Source: CAYNWT01 sp964450955
GTDB lineage: Bacteria; Planctomycetota; Planctomycetia; Planctomycetales; Planctomycetaceae
DNA length: 64,000 bases
Assembly: GCA_964450955.1 (NCBI GenBank)
Contig: CAYVFI010000021.1
Span: forward strand, 58,709 to 122,708
Direction of reading: 5' to 3'
Part shown: positions 34,201 through 42,694 of the stretch, one piece after another
Position numbering within the stretch: the stretch's first letter is position 1
How the letters are laid out: each line of letters opens with the position of its first letter
Notes under the pieces: generated by a model
The model's input: the letters and a program-made list of their open reading frames with translations, nothing else
What the model was told of the DNA's origin: nothing
Databases searched by the model: none
Made by a program: the position numbers and the translations under genes

Positions 34201-35448
34201 GGTGAAGTCGGTGAGGTTTAGCAGTGTATTGGCGACAATTTCGCTAAGTCGGTAGCGTAGAATCAGCAGGTCGCCCTGGCGAATGAGAATGCGTTCGTTG
34301 GGATCGTCGACCGCTTTGCGCAGGTCCACGGCAATTTTGATTTGTTGCTGGTCTGAGATTCGCCGAACGATGACCAGGTTAGTCGGTGGAATGACGTTGC
34401 CCGGTCCGCTACGAAATTGAGTTGATGTCCGCGGAGCACCAACGGGGCCGTGCGTGTTGCCGGTCGCTGCTGCGATGGCTTCCAGTACGTCCAGATCGCG
34501 ATCACGGTTCAGAGGGTAGCGACCACCACCCAGCAGTCCGCCCGTCAGAAATACGTCGCCATCGCGGCGCGGTAGAAACACGACATCGCCGTCGTCCAGA
34601 ACAATGTCTTCTTCGTTGAATGGGATTTCTGCTCCGGGGGTGATTTCAAGCGGGATGCGAATGATCTTCGATTGGTTATCTGAGAGCATCATTGGCAACT
34701 CACCGGCCAACGTGCTGTCTGTGGGCGGGAAGTAGTTATGCATCTCTTCGGGTCTGATACCCTTCATGACCCAGATTTCATTTCTGGCGTCGATGCCAGG
34801 CAAACCGCCCGTCTTCAACAGCGCACTTAGTACCGTGCAGTCGTCTGCTTCCAGATAGAGGGTCGAACCGGCCCAGCGCCGCGAGATTTCAAACTGATCC
34901 GTCCGCTGTAGTCCCGGCACGTTGTATCGAGTGTCCTGTCGAACAACGTGAATACGGCGCGCTCGGGGCGCGATGAGGCTGACTTGGATGTTTTCTGCAT
35001 CCGGCGCGATGAGTTCTCTGTTGAGAACGTATTCGTCAATGATTGCCTGGCGGACTTCGGGAACGGTCATGCCGCGAACATCCAGCGGCATGATGAAGGG
35101 CAGGTCGATCTGGCCATCGGCTTCGACGGCAACCGGGTGCCCAACGTAGGGTTCAATCGGACCGTTGCGTTGGCGAAAGTTGGGGTACGACACCGCCGGA
35201 AGCTGATCCGGTTCGCCCAGGATGTCGGCGATGTAGATGCCAAGGGTGTCGCCCGAATCCACGAGGTGTTCCGGATCCGCCGGGCGTCCCAGCAACCGGA
35301 AGTCGATCGGAACCTGCAGCGTGCGGCGTTCCATCAGGTACTGCTGAGGAACTTCGCAAACCCGGATTGCTCCACGTTCCACAGACATGCATCCCGTCAC
35401 GGAAACCGTGATCGCAAGCAGTGCAAGGATGGGCAATTTATGGGGCAA
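34177..35448 (-). CDS. Wza-like polysaccharide export lipoprotein
   Basis: The 423-residue protein has a lipoprotein signal with lipobox VTGC (Cys about 20). The Poly-export (Wza N-terminal) domain reads VDSGDTLGIYIADILG...GHPVAVEADGQIDLPFI...GMTVPEVRQAI. Beta-grasp SLBB-like segments follow (ILIRQGDLLILRYRLSE near the end). It should form the outer-membrane part of the export channel for the polymer made by the surrounding genes. It is transcribed opposite to the rest of the locus and shares a 425-bp divergent region with the PHPT gene. The 3' end overlaps the Wzz/GumC-like gene. Confidence 0.87.
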   Translation of the reverse strand: MPHKLPILALLAITVSVTGCMSVERGAIRVCEVPQQYLMERRTLQVPIDFRLLGRPADPEHLVDSGDTLGIYIADILGEPDQLPAVSYPNFRQRNGPIEPYVGHPVAVEADGQIDLPFIMPLDVRGMTVPEVRQAIIDEYVLNRELIAPDAENIQVSLIAPRARRIHVVRQDTRYNVPGLQRTDQFEISRRWAGSTLYLEADDCTVLSALLKTGGLPGIDARNEIWVMKGIRPEEMHNYFPPTDSTLAGELPMMLSDNQSKIIRIPLEITPGAEIPFNEEDIVLDDGDVVFLPRRDGDVFLTGGLLGGGRYPLNRDRDLDVLEAIAAATGNTHGPVGAPRTSTQFRSGPGNVIPPTNLVIVRRISDQQQIKIAVDLRKAVDDPNERILIRQGDLLILRYRLSEIVANTLLNLTDFTLPLNTVW

Positions 35449-35670
35449 CGAATCGGCCTTACAGCGAGTGGAGTCGTCTGTCTGAACCAGTCCCGCGCGA
35501 GCAGAAACGACGCTTGTTCTGTCGCGCAGCTGGTACGAATTGGATCGTCAAGGTGGCAGGTCCGGTTGTAGCAGTAGTACCGGTTCTGCCAGGTATCCGG
35601 ATTTTGGGTTCCGACGGTACCGGTTGCGCAAAGTTTGATGGCTGGGGCCGGATCGGCGAGCGTCTGGAAC

Positions 35671-35685
35671 CGGCAGGAACTGCCG
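35671..35685. promoter_or_regulatory. Possible enhancer-binding-protein site
   Basis: CGGCAG and CTGCCG flank GAA in a perfect 15-bp inverted repeat. It lies about 135 bp upstream of the sigma-54 -24 element, a usual distance for an upstream activator site. The binding protein is not known; the NtrC-type regulator at 29573 is a candidate by context. Confidence 0.35.
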
Positions 35686-35818
35686 CGGTAAGTGGTACTG
35701 GCACACTGAACTTTCTTCAGTCCCACCGGGCCGCTTCCATGAGTCATCGATCATGGCGGCATGCGTAAAAGTGCGTAGAACGCTTGATTCAGCTTGATTT
35801 CGCGGTGCGCGCCTGCTT

Positions 35819-35833
35819 TGGCACGGTGGTTGC
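35819..35833 (+). promoter_or_regulatory. Sigma-54 (RpoN) promoter, near consensus
   Basis: TGGCACG (35819-35825), four spacer bases, then TTGC (35830-35833) match the -24/-12 consensus TGGCACG-N4-TTGC exactly in the fixed positions. The -12 GC is 41 bases before the PHPT gene start at 35874, leaving room for a leader of about 30 bases. The site directs transcription of the plus-strand biosynthetic genes. Confidence 0.75.
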
Positions 35834-35873
35834 CTTAGAGGATGGCAGAGCCAACTAGTAACGCGAGACAGAC

Positions 35874-37289
35874 ATGACAACTCAGACACTCAACCTCACT
35901 CAAGCGACGTCAAGGACAACAAGCTACACGCAGCAGCGATTGATGACTCAGTTGCCGATTGTGGCCGCGGATGCCTTCCTGGCAACGGCTGCATTTTCTA
36001 TCGCGACTATTGTCCTTCCTGGTTCTGAAAGCACCTGGGACTACCTTCCGGTATTCCTGTGCGGAGTGGGCCTGGCGGGTTTGCAAACTGGCATGTTTCG
36101 AATCGTCGGCGTTCATCCGATTGTTGAATTGCGACAGGCGGTGTCTGCGGTTTTGCTTTCTTTGACGCTGCTGCTGGCTGCCGACCAGCTTCTTGTAACG
36201 CAGCTTCCTGTGCCGGTCCTGATGCTGGCTCATCTTGTTCTGGCCGTATGTTTGCCACCAGGGCGAGCCATGATTCGAGGATCGTTGGCGAAAACATCGT
36301 GGTGGGGAGTTCGCTGTTTGATTTTCGGTTGCGGCCGTCGCGTCAACAGCCTGTTTAGCCAGCATGTTGCGAACCGAACGACCGGATTGATTCCGTTTGG
36401 ATTCGTAGAACCGTCTTTGCCTTCAAGCTGTGAGACATCACTGAGGAGCTGCTACATCGGTAACCTGAAAGTCGCTAAGGAAGTTCGCACTGATCTAAGT
36501 GTGCATTCAGCGATTGTTCATCGGCACGGTCGAGTCAGCTCAGATGTGCAGGAATTTGTTGAGCAGTACCTTGGTGAGTACAGCCACGTGTGTGTCGCTG
36601 GTGACGATGTCAGGCTGCCAGCGTCTTTGGAAGACGGTGTGAGCGGTCGGGCTTATGAGAACAGGATTCTCAACCCAATCGCGATGCTAACCAAACGCAT
36701 GTTAGACGTGGCAGCTGCGGTCTGTGCTGCGGTTCTGTGTTCGCCGCTGCTGCTGGCTTTGGGCGTCTGGACTTACATTTCCAGTCCCGGCCCAATCTTC
36801 TTCGGGCATGAGCGTATTGGCAAAGACGGTCGTCGGTTTAAGGTCTGGAAGTTCCGAACCATGGTGACGAACGCTCAGGAAATTCTCGAGCAGCATTTGG
36901 CTGAAAATCCCGCGGCACAGGCCGAATGGGATGCGACTTACAAGCTGCAAAACGACCCGCGGATTACGACTGTTGGGCACCTGCTTCGTAAGACCAGCCT
37001 CGACGAACTGCCACAGTTGTTGAATGTCATCAAAGGGGAAATGTCGCTGGTAGGGCCTCGGCCGATTGTGACGGGCGAGATTGATCGATACGCCGACACG
37101 TACGAGACCTATCTGCGAGTGCGGCCGGGAATCACCGGTTTCTGGCAGGTTTCCGGACGTAATCTTACGACATACGACCGTCGCGTTGAGTTGGATCGGT
37201 TCTACGTTCGCAACTGGTCAATCTGGTTCGATCTCTATGTTTTGGGTCGCACTATCAAGACCGTCGTTTGCCGCGAAGGTGCCTTCTAA
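35874..37289 (+). CDS. Exopolysaccharide initiating glycosyl-1-phosphate transferase (PHPT)
   Basis: The 471-residue protein has an N-terminal multi-pass membrane region and a C-terminal bacterial sugar transferase domain (about 270-471). Hallmarks are KRMLDVAAAVCAAVLCSPLL, GPIFFGHERIGKDGRRFKVWK, RTMV, LRKTSLDELPQLLNV, GEMSLVGPRP and VRPGITGFWQVSGR. It transfers a sugar-1-phosphate to undecaprenyl phosphate, the first committed step of repeat-unit assembly. A middle segment (DVQEFVEQYLGEYSHV) sits where a CoA-binding-like fold normally lies. It is the first gene after the sigma-54 promoter candidate. Confidence 0.93.
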   Translation: MTTQTLNLTQATSRTTSYTQQRLMTQLPIVAADAFLATAAFSIATIVLPGSESTWDYLPVFLCGVGLAGLQTGMFRIVGVHPIVELRQAVSAVLLSLTLLLAADQLLVTQLPVPVLMLAHLVLAVCLPPGRAMIRGSLAKTSWWGVRCLIFGCGRRVNSLFSQHVANRTTGLIPFGFVEPSLPSSCETSLRSCYIGNLKVAKEVRTDLSVHSAIVHRHGRVSSDVQEFVEQYLGEYSHVCVAGDDVRLPASLEDGVSGRAYENRILNPIAMLTKRMLDVAAAVCAAVLCSPLLLALGVWTYISSPGPIFFGHERIGKDGRRFKVWKFRTMVTNAQEILEQHLAENPAAQAEWDATYKLQNDPRITTVGHLLRKTSLDELPQLLNVIKGEMSLVGPRPIVTGEIDRYADTYETYLRVRPGITGFWQVSGRNLTTYDRRVELDRFYVRNWSIWFDLYVLGRTIKTVVCREGAF

Positions 37290-37346
37290 GACAGGCAAAT
37301 CGCAGCTCCAGCACGCACGCAGCAATCAGCCGGTCGGGACATTCTC

Positions 37347-38726
37347 ATGAACACTTCGGCCACAGAAAAACGATTCGCGTCAAGCGCACTTGTTGTGCTG
37401 GTGGCTCGATTTATTGCCTGTGTGTCGGCATTTGGTTTTACCGCGTTGCTGGCTCAGCAGCTTGCTCCGGGTGAATTTGGCGCGTTTGTGTTGTTGTTTA
37501 GTTTGGCCGGTCTGGCAACGCTTGTTGGTTCGCTTGGTTTAAACCGAGCGGTCGTGAAGCGGATCGCCGAAGCGGAAGGAAACGTTGCCACTCAACAAGT
37601 CATTCTGCAGCGCAGTCTCCGAGTTGGTTCTGTTGGCGGTTTGGTAGTGGCTGTGGTTGCGGGAATTCTACTAGCTTTGTCTGGAACCCGAATTGGTGTT
37701 GTCAGTGAATTGGTGCCGTGGTTGTTTGGCGGCATTGTCTTTTTGCGAACGCTGCATCTTGTCCTGGCGGAATCGTCTCGTGGATTCCACGAGAAGGCGT
37801 GGTCCAACATGTTTGGCAGCCCCGCAGGCGGGCCGGCTCCACACTTACTTTTTCTGATAGCGCTGGCAGTCTTCGTAAGCACATCGAAGGTGACGCTGGA
37901 ATCAGCTCTTACAATTTATCTGCTATCGTTTCTGGTGACGTTGCCAATTCTTGCGTGGCGAGTGCTAACGATTGCGGCCGGACGTTTGGCCGTAGTCGGA
38001 AGCGATACGCTGCAGCCGGTTCGAACGGAACCGCTATCGGCACTTATGGTTCTATCCTTGCCGCTGATGCTGACTCAGGTTGGTTCGCTGGCGATGTCGC
38101 AGGCCGACATCTGGTTGGCCGGTGGCCTGGTCAGTGTCGAGGAGCTGGCAATTTACGGTGCGGCGCAGCGATTGCTGGCATTCCTGACCATCCCGCTGCA
38201 GATCGCGGGCACGGCGATCGTTTCCTACATTCCGCAACTGCACGCTCAAGCTGACCGTGAGGGTTTGCGGTCGATGGTGTCGCTGTCAGCCAGTGCGGCG
38301 GGGGCACCGGGCGTTGTACTTGGACTGCTGTTTCTGCTGTGTCCCCGATTTGTTTTGGGAACCATATTTGGTGACTTCTACCAGGCCGGCGCGCTGGTTT
38401 TGGTCATTCTTGCGACCGGGCAGATTGTGTGCATTCTGACCGGGCCCTGCGAAATGCTGCTGATGATGGTCGGTCATCATCGCAAAGTTCTGGTTGTTAA
38501 CACGACCGCGACGCTGGTTCTGTTTCTGGCCGCGCCACTGAGTACCCGGTTCTGGGGTGTCACCGGTCTCGCGCTGTCCATGGCCACCGTCACGGCGACT
38601 CAAAACCTGGTCAACTGTTATCTGGCCTATCGCTGCGTCGGTGTGAACACCGCCTTCTCGATTCAACCACTGGCAACCCTTTTCGAAACCCTGCGATCGC
38701 GTCGCGGGGCGGAAGTATCGTCATGA
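37347..38726 (+). CDS. Polysaccharide flippase (Wzx/MOP superfamily)
   Basis: The 459-residue protein has about 12 hydrophobic helices in the MOP-exporter pattern. The N-terminus reads SALVVLVARFIACVSAFGFT, then LAPGEFGAFVLLFSLAGLA, as in O-antigen and exopolysaccharide flippases. It should move lipid-linked repeat units across the inner membrane. ATG 37347 lies 57 bp after the PHPT gene. Its stop overlaps the sulfotransferase start as ATGA, so the two are translationally coupled. Confidence 0.9.
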   Translation: MNTSATEKRFASSALVVLVARFIACVSAFGFTALLAQQLAPGEFGAFVLLFSLAGLATLVGSLGLNRAVVKRIAEAEGNVATQQVILQRSLRVGSVGGLVVAVVAGILLALSGTRIGVVSELVPWLFGGIVFLRTLHLVLAESSRGFHEKAWSNMFGSPAGGPAPHLLFLIALAVFVSTSKVTLESALTIYLLSFLVTLPILAWRVLTIAAGRLAVVGSDTLQPVRTEPLSALMVLSLPLMLTQVGSLAMSQADIWLAGGLVSVEELAIYGAAQRLLAFLTIPLQIAGTAIVSYIPQLHAQADREGLRSMVSLSASAAGAPGVVLGLLFLLCPRFVLGTIFGDFYQAGALVLVILATGQIVCILTGPCEMLLMMVGHHRKVLVVNTTATLVLFLAAPLSTRFWGVTGLALSMATVTATQNLVNCYLAYRCVGVNTAFSIQPLATLFETLRSRRGAEVSS

Positions 38727-39673
38727 TCAAGCCAAATCTATTCATCATCGGCGCGCCGAAGTGTGCGACCAGTTCGTTGGCGACATACCTGTCCGAACAT
38801 CCGGACGTGTTTCTGTCGACACCCAAAGAACCGTTCTTCTGGAGCGAAGACTATCCTGGGCTGCGGAAGCGGTTTGGCATGCACGCGCTGGAAGATTACA
38901 TGCGGCTGTTCGAACCTGCTGACGGGCAGGGTATCGTGGCCGAAGGTTCGACCAACTATCTGCGATCAAAGGTGGCCGTCGAAAATATCATGCGGTTCAA
39001 TTCGGATGCGAAGTTCATTGTCATGTTGCGCGATCCGGTGCAGGTGGCGCATGCGTTTCATTCTGAGGTCCTGTTTAGCTGCATTGAAAATGTTTCGAGC
39101 TTCGAAGAGGCGTGGCGGCTGCAGGCTGATCGTAAGCTGGGTTTGCACCTGCCGGCGAAATGCGAAGCCGAACAGTTCCTGCAGTACGGCGATGTTGCTT
39201 CGTATGCGGACGATTTGGAACGCTTCTTCCAACTTGTTCCGGCCGATCAGCGACAAGTGATTTTGTTTGACGACTTCGCCAGCGATACCCGGCGGGTATT
39301 TAACAGCACACTGGAATTTCTAGACGTGGCTGAGTTTGTCAAACCTGAATTTCAGCGGTGCAACGCGTCCCACGATCACCGGTTCCCAACTTTGTCCCGT
39401 TTGCTGCTGGATCCGCCGACTCCGGTTCGACCGCTGGTTGAATCGGCTCGCAGTTTGCTTAGGCGAGCTCAGTTTGGGCCGGTCGAAAAAATGAAGCACG
39501 CGCTGCGAAAGCCGACAAAACGTACGGCACTCACGCCGGAATTTCACAACGAGCTGTGTGACTTCTTCGCTCCGGACATTGTTCGAACCGGTGAGCTGTT
39601 GGGGCGTGACCTGAGTTCTTGGGCGGTTCGGACAGAAGTAACGAACGAAGCTGAATGCTCGGTCGGAGTTTAG
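38723..39673 (+). CDS. PAPS-dependent sulfotransferase in the exopolysaccharide locus
   Basis: The 316-residue protein starts KPNLFIIGAPKCATSSL, the 5'-phosphosulfate-binding loop of sulfotransferases (about residues 8-18). The 3'-phosphate-binding region is in KFIVMLRDPVQVAHAFHSEV. DHRFPTLSRLL near the end also fits carbohydrate/heparan-type sulfotransferases. It should move sulfate from PAPS to a sugar of the polymer or its precursor. It is coupled to the flippase gene by ATGA overlap and lies upstream of the polymerase-like gene. This suggests that the product is a sulfated polysaccharide, but the acceptor is not proven. Confidence 0.88.
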   Translation: MIKPNLFIIGAPKCATSSLATYLSEHPDVFLSTPKEPFFWSEDYPGLRKRFGMHALEDYMRLFEPADGQGIVAEGSTNYLRSKVAVENIMRFNSDAKFIVMLRDPVQVAHAFHSEVLFSCIENVSSFEEAWRLQADRKLGLHLPAKCEAEQFLQYGDVASYADDLERFFQLVPADQRQVILFDDFASDTRRVFNSTLEFLDVAEFVKPEFQRCNASHDHRFPTLSRLLLDPPTPVRPLVESARSLLRRAQFGPVEKMKHALRKPTKRTALTPEFHNELCDFFAPDIVRTGELLGRDLSSWAVRTEVTNEAECSVGV

Positions 39674-39678
39674 AACCA

Positions 39679-39690
39679 GTTGTGCCTGAC
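39679..39690. repeat. Possible relic of the lhr-type palindrome
   Basis: GTTGTGCCTGAC here is the exact reverse complement of GTCAGGCACAAC inside the lhr insert. It lies in the short gap between the sulfotransferase and polymerase-like genes. The rest of the element is not recognisable. Confidence 0.35.
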
Positions 39691-39720
39691 ACGGATTTAC
39701 GACGTTGCCTGAGTTGAACC

Positions 39721-40995
39721 ATGGAAGCCGTACTGCCGACAAAATCGATTTCGGTTCCGGATACTAACGCTGCAGCCGTTCGTATTGCGGTGGCGTACGC
39801 GTTTTGCACACCCGCCATTGCAATGCAACTTCCAAAGGTGGGTGGTGTTGGTGCCGCGGACTTGCTGATGCCGTTCGGATTGTTGCTGCTGCTGGTACTG
39901 CCATTGAAAGGCAAAGTTCAGACGGCACACGTGGGTGTCGGCTGTTTTCTGGCTGCTGCAGCGGTGTCATTGTTTGCGATACCCGACGGCAAAATGATGA
40001 TCGACTGCGCGATTCGCTGGGTGCGGTTGATTGGGATTATCGTTCCGTTTTTTTTCGGTTTGGTTGTGCGTCCGTCGAAGGTTCAGTTGCAGAAAATTCT
40101 GCTGGGTTATGGGCTGGGTGGATTTCTTGCGGTAGCGATTGGCATTTTTCTTTACGTGTTTCAGATTGAAACGCGCGAAGGCCAACAGCGGTTGTGGATG
40201 GACGGAGGGTCGATGTTGCGTGCCGGTGGGCTGATTGGCAACTCGGGCGCGTTTGGGCACATGACGGCGACGTGGTGTTTGATTAGCTGTTTGTCGTTGG
40301 CTTTGTTGACGGATTGGAAGTACCGGATCCCGTGCATTGGTGTGGTGCTGGCGACGGCAGGCTACGCGGTCATTGGTGCGTCTTCTCGAGCGGCCATGCT
40401 GCACATGCTGGCTGGCACCGCGATGACAGCTGCTTTGGTTCCTTCGTCACTGAAGTTAAGAAGACGCGCGGCGATTCTGGCTGTGGTGGGGTTGCTGGGA
40501 CTGGTCGTGTTGGTGACGGGTTCCAGGGTATTTCGTAAAGCGCCGTCGGGTGGTGGTTCGAACGCGACGCAGGCGCAGTTGGCTCGCTTCATTCCGGGTA
40601 TGGGCGGCGGTTCGACTGAGTTCACTTCGAACCGGATGGGGAACTGGCCTGAGTTTTTCGCGATGATTGCGGAATCGTGTGTCATCGGAACCGGCTACAA
40701 GACGGGTGTGCGGATGCACGAAGAGTCTCCGGACAATTCTGTGCTGTCCGTGTTTCTGGAAACCGGAGTGATTGGGCTCATGTGTATGAGTCTGTTTGTC
40801 ATTGGCACGCTGCACCGTTTAGTCACGCTTTACTGCGTGGGCGATAAGTTCGCGACCATGATGCTAATCGTGAGTGGCGGTCAGTTGATCAATTGCGCGA
40901 CGTCGGACATTTACACGTTCTGGATCACGATGCCTGTGGTCTACATGTTGCTGGGGCTGGCTCTTGAGTTCAGGCCTGCTGAGGAGAACGCATGA
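39721..40995 (+). CDS. O-antigen ligase/Wzy-like polymerase
   Basis: The 424-residue protein has about 10-12 transmembrane helices and a large extracytoplasmic loop, as in O-antigen polymerase/ligase (Wzy/WaaL-type) proteins. The loop region has RMGNWPEFFAMIAESCVIG, then TGYKTGVRMHEESPDNSVLS, matching the conserved G-x-G...H-N-x-x-L-x-x-L-x-E-x-G pattern (here HEESPDNSVLSVFLETGVIG). It should join repeat units at the periplasmic face. It overlaps the next gene by ATGA. Confidence 0.88.
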   Translation: MEAVLPTKSISVPDTNAAAVRIAVAYAFCTPAIAMQLPKVGGVGAADLLMPFGLLLLLVLPLKGKVQTAHVGVGCFLAAAAVSLFAIPDGKMMIDCAIRWVRLIGIIVPFFFGLVVRPSKVQLQKILLGYGLGGFLAVAIGIFLYVFQIETREGQQRLWMDGGSMLRAGGLIGNSGAFGHMTATWCLISCLSLALLTDWKYRIPCIGVVLATAGYAVIGASSRAAMLHMLAGTAMTAALVPSSLKLRRRAAILAVVGLLGLVVLVTGSRVFRKAPSGGGSNATQAQLARFIPGMGGGSTEFTSNRMGNWPEFFAMIAESCVIGTGYKTGVRMHEESPDNSVLSVFLETGVIGLMCMSLFVIGTLHRLVTLYCVGDKFATMMLIVSGGQLINCATSDIYTFWITMPVVYMLLGLALEFRPAEENA

Positions 40996-42083
40996 TGAAG
41001 ATTCTACAGATCGTTTGTGATGGCAAGCCGGGCGGTGGTACGAACCACGTGCTGCAGGTTCTGACCGGACTGCGCGGTGGCTACGAATGCACTTTGCTGA
41101 CGCAACAGGATTCTTATCTGTCCGATCGCGCAGCGGACGCTGCTGTTCGCGTGCAGACTGGCGACTTCTTTCGCGGTCGTGTTGATCGATCGGCGATGCG
41201 GCGAATTCAGCAAGTGATATTGGCTGAACAGCCTGATTTGATTCATTGCCACGGTGGTCGAGCGGCATTTTTTCGCAGCTTTGTGAAGTCAGATATTCCG
41301 ACCATTTACACGGTGCATGGGTTCCATTTTGCCAGGAAGAAGCCAGCAGCCAGGGCCATGGGTTGGATGGCCGAACGGCGTTCGATTCGCAAGTGCGACC
41401 ACGTTGTTTTTGTTGCGGAGTTTGATCGCGAACTGGCTGAAACCGCACACTTGCTGCCGGCGGGAAAGGCCAGCACGGTAATTCACAACGGCATTGCGGC
41501 TCCGCAGCCGACGACCAGCGGAGAGCGTTTGGGTGTCGGGTTTGTTGGTCGGATGGTATTTCAAAAGCATCCTGAACTGTTTGTTGAAATGATGGAACAC
41601 CTGCCAGCGGTGGATGCGGTCATTGTCGGTGGTGGTGAGTTGGAACCGGCTGTGCGTCAGGAAATCGAATCGCGTGGTTTGAGTCATCGCGTGAAGATGT
41701 TGGGCGAAGCCGATCACGCATCGGCTCTGAATTATCTTTCACGCCTGGATGTTCTGGTCATGACGCCGCGATGGGAGGGGCTGCCGCTATTGCCTTTGGA
41801 GGCGATGCACATGGGCGTGCCGGTGGTGTCTACTGCAGTTGGTGGCGTGCCGGAAGTTGTTCGGCACGAAGAGACCGGTTTGCTGGCTGATAGCGCGGTT
41901 GATCTTGCGGCGGCAACACGCCGTTTTCTTGAGGACGACCAACTGCGAATTCGAATCACGTCACGAGCGAGAGAGGTTGCGTTGACCGAGTTCGCTCAGC
42001 AAACGATGTTGGACGCTCTGGAAGCAGTCTATCGCGAGTCATTTGCGGCCGCGTCCTCGCCAACGTTGCAGGCGAACGTTTGA
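40992..42083 (+). CDS. GT4-type glycosyltransferase, second of the locus
   Basis: The 363-residue protein has GT-B/GT4 features: MMKILQIVCDGKPGGGTNHV at the N-terminus, VGFVGRMVFQKHPELFVEM, VDAVIVGGGELEPAVRQEIE, and the donor-binding GLPLLPLEAMHMGVPVVST. It should add a sugar during repeat-unit assembly. It starts within the stop of the polymerase gene. The run ends 65 bp before the H-NOX gene, so this is the last clear biosynthetic gene. Confidence 0.9.
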   Translation: MMKILQIVCDGKPGGGTNHVLQVLTGLRGGYECTLLTQQDSYLSDRAADAAVRVQTGDFFRGRVDRSAMRRIQQVILAEQPDLIHCHGGRAAFFRSFVKSDIPTIYTVHGFHFARKKPAARAMGWMAERRSIRKCDHVVFVAEFDRELAETAHLLPAGKASTVIHNGIAAPQPTTSGERLGVGFVGRMVFQKHPELFVEMMEHLPAVDAVIVGGGELEPAVRQEIESRGLSHRVKMLGEADHASALNYLSRLDVLVMTPRWEGLPLLPLEAMHMGVPVVSTAVGGVPEVVRHEETGLLADSAVDLAAATRRFLEDDQLRIRITSRAREVALTEFAQQTMLDALEAVYRESFAAASSPTLQANV

Positions 42084-42148
42084 TTGGTCTACTCCGAATC
42101 CGCGCGGCACAGTAAGCTGACACGGACAACTGTTGACGGGAGTGCGGC

Positions 42149-42694
42149 ATGAAGGGAATCGTCTTTACCGAGTTCATTGAACTGGTCGAGGAGAAGTTTG
42201 GGTTGGAAATGGTGGACACCATCATCGAAGAGTCGAACTTGCCGTCGGGCGGTGTGTACACTTCCGTTGGAACCTACAACTACGAAGAGGTTCTGACGTT
42301 GGTGACGAATCTTAGTAAGCACTCTCACGTGCCCGTTGCGGATTTGGTGTTTGCCTTCGGGCGTCACCTGTTTGGCGCGTTTACTCGTGCGTACTCAGAG
42401 CTGTTTGTCGGGATTACTTCGACGGCCGATTTTTTGTCGAAGGTTGAATCGTTTATCCATGTGGAAGTGCAGAAGCTGTATCCGGATGCGATGCTGCCAT
42501 CGGTTCGCTACGCAGAAATAGACGCCGACTCTTTTGAGGTGTGCTACGAATCGGCTCGACCGTTTGCCGATCTGGCTGCTGGTTTGATACACGAGTGCGT
42601 TCAGTATTTCGAGGAACCGTTTGAGATTGAACGCGATGAATCTCAATCAGCCGGGACGTCTGCTCGGTTCGTTCTAAGACGAGTCGCTGCATGA
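42149..42694 (+). CDS. H-NOX heme-binding gas sensor
   Basis: The 181-residue protein begins MKGIVFTEFIELVEEKFG, typical of H-NOX proteins. The proximal heme-ligand histidine is His104 in FIHVEVQKLYPDAMLP. The YxSxR heme-propionate motif is YESAR (133-137). The distal-pocket tyrosine of O2-binding H-NOX proteins is not evident, suggesting NO over O2 selectivity; this is inferred from family knowledge. GGGAG precedes the ATG. It is coupled by ATGA to the histidine kinase gene, the usual arrangement of H-NOX sensing operons. Confidence 0.93.
   Translation: MKGIVFTEFIELVEEKFGLEMVDTIIEESNLPSGGVYTSVGTYNYEEVLTLVTNLSKHSHVPVADLVFAFGRHLFGAFTRAYSELFVGITSTADFLSKVESFIHVEVQKLYPDAMLPSVRYAEIDADSFEVCYESARPFADLAAGLIHECVQYFEEPFEIERDESQSAGTSARFVLRRVAA

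Larger units (their letters stand above)
35449..35873. other. Divergent control region of the exopolysaccharide locus
   Basis: This 425-bp gap separates the export lipoprotein gene (minus) from the PHPT gene (plus). Reading frames cross it but have no recognisable product. It contains the sigma-54 promoter candidate at 35819-35833 and a CGGCAG-GAA-CTGCCG palindrome at 35671-35685. Its unusual length fits a region bound by an enhancer-binding protein. Confidence 0.6.

Noticed and set aside
35397..35889. Short frames in the exopolysaccharide divergent region
   Set aside because: Candidate frames on both strands overlap promoter-like sequence and lack recognisable domains.
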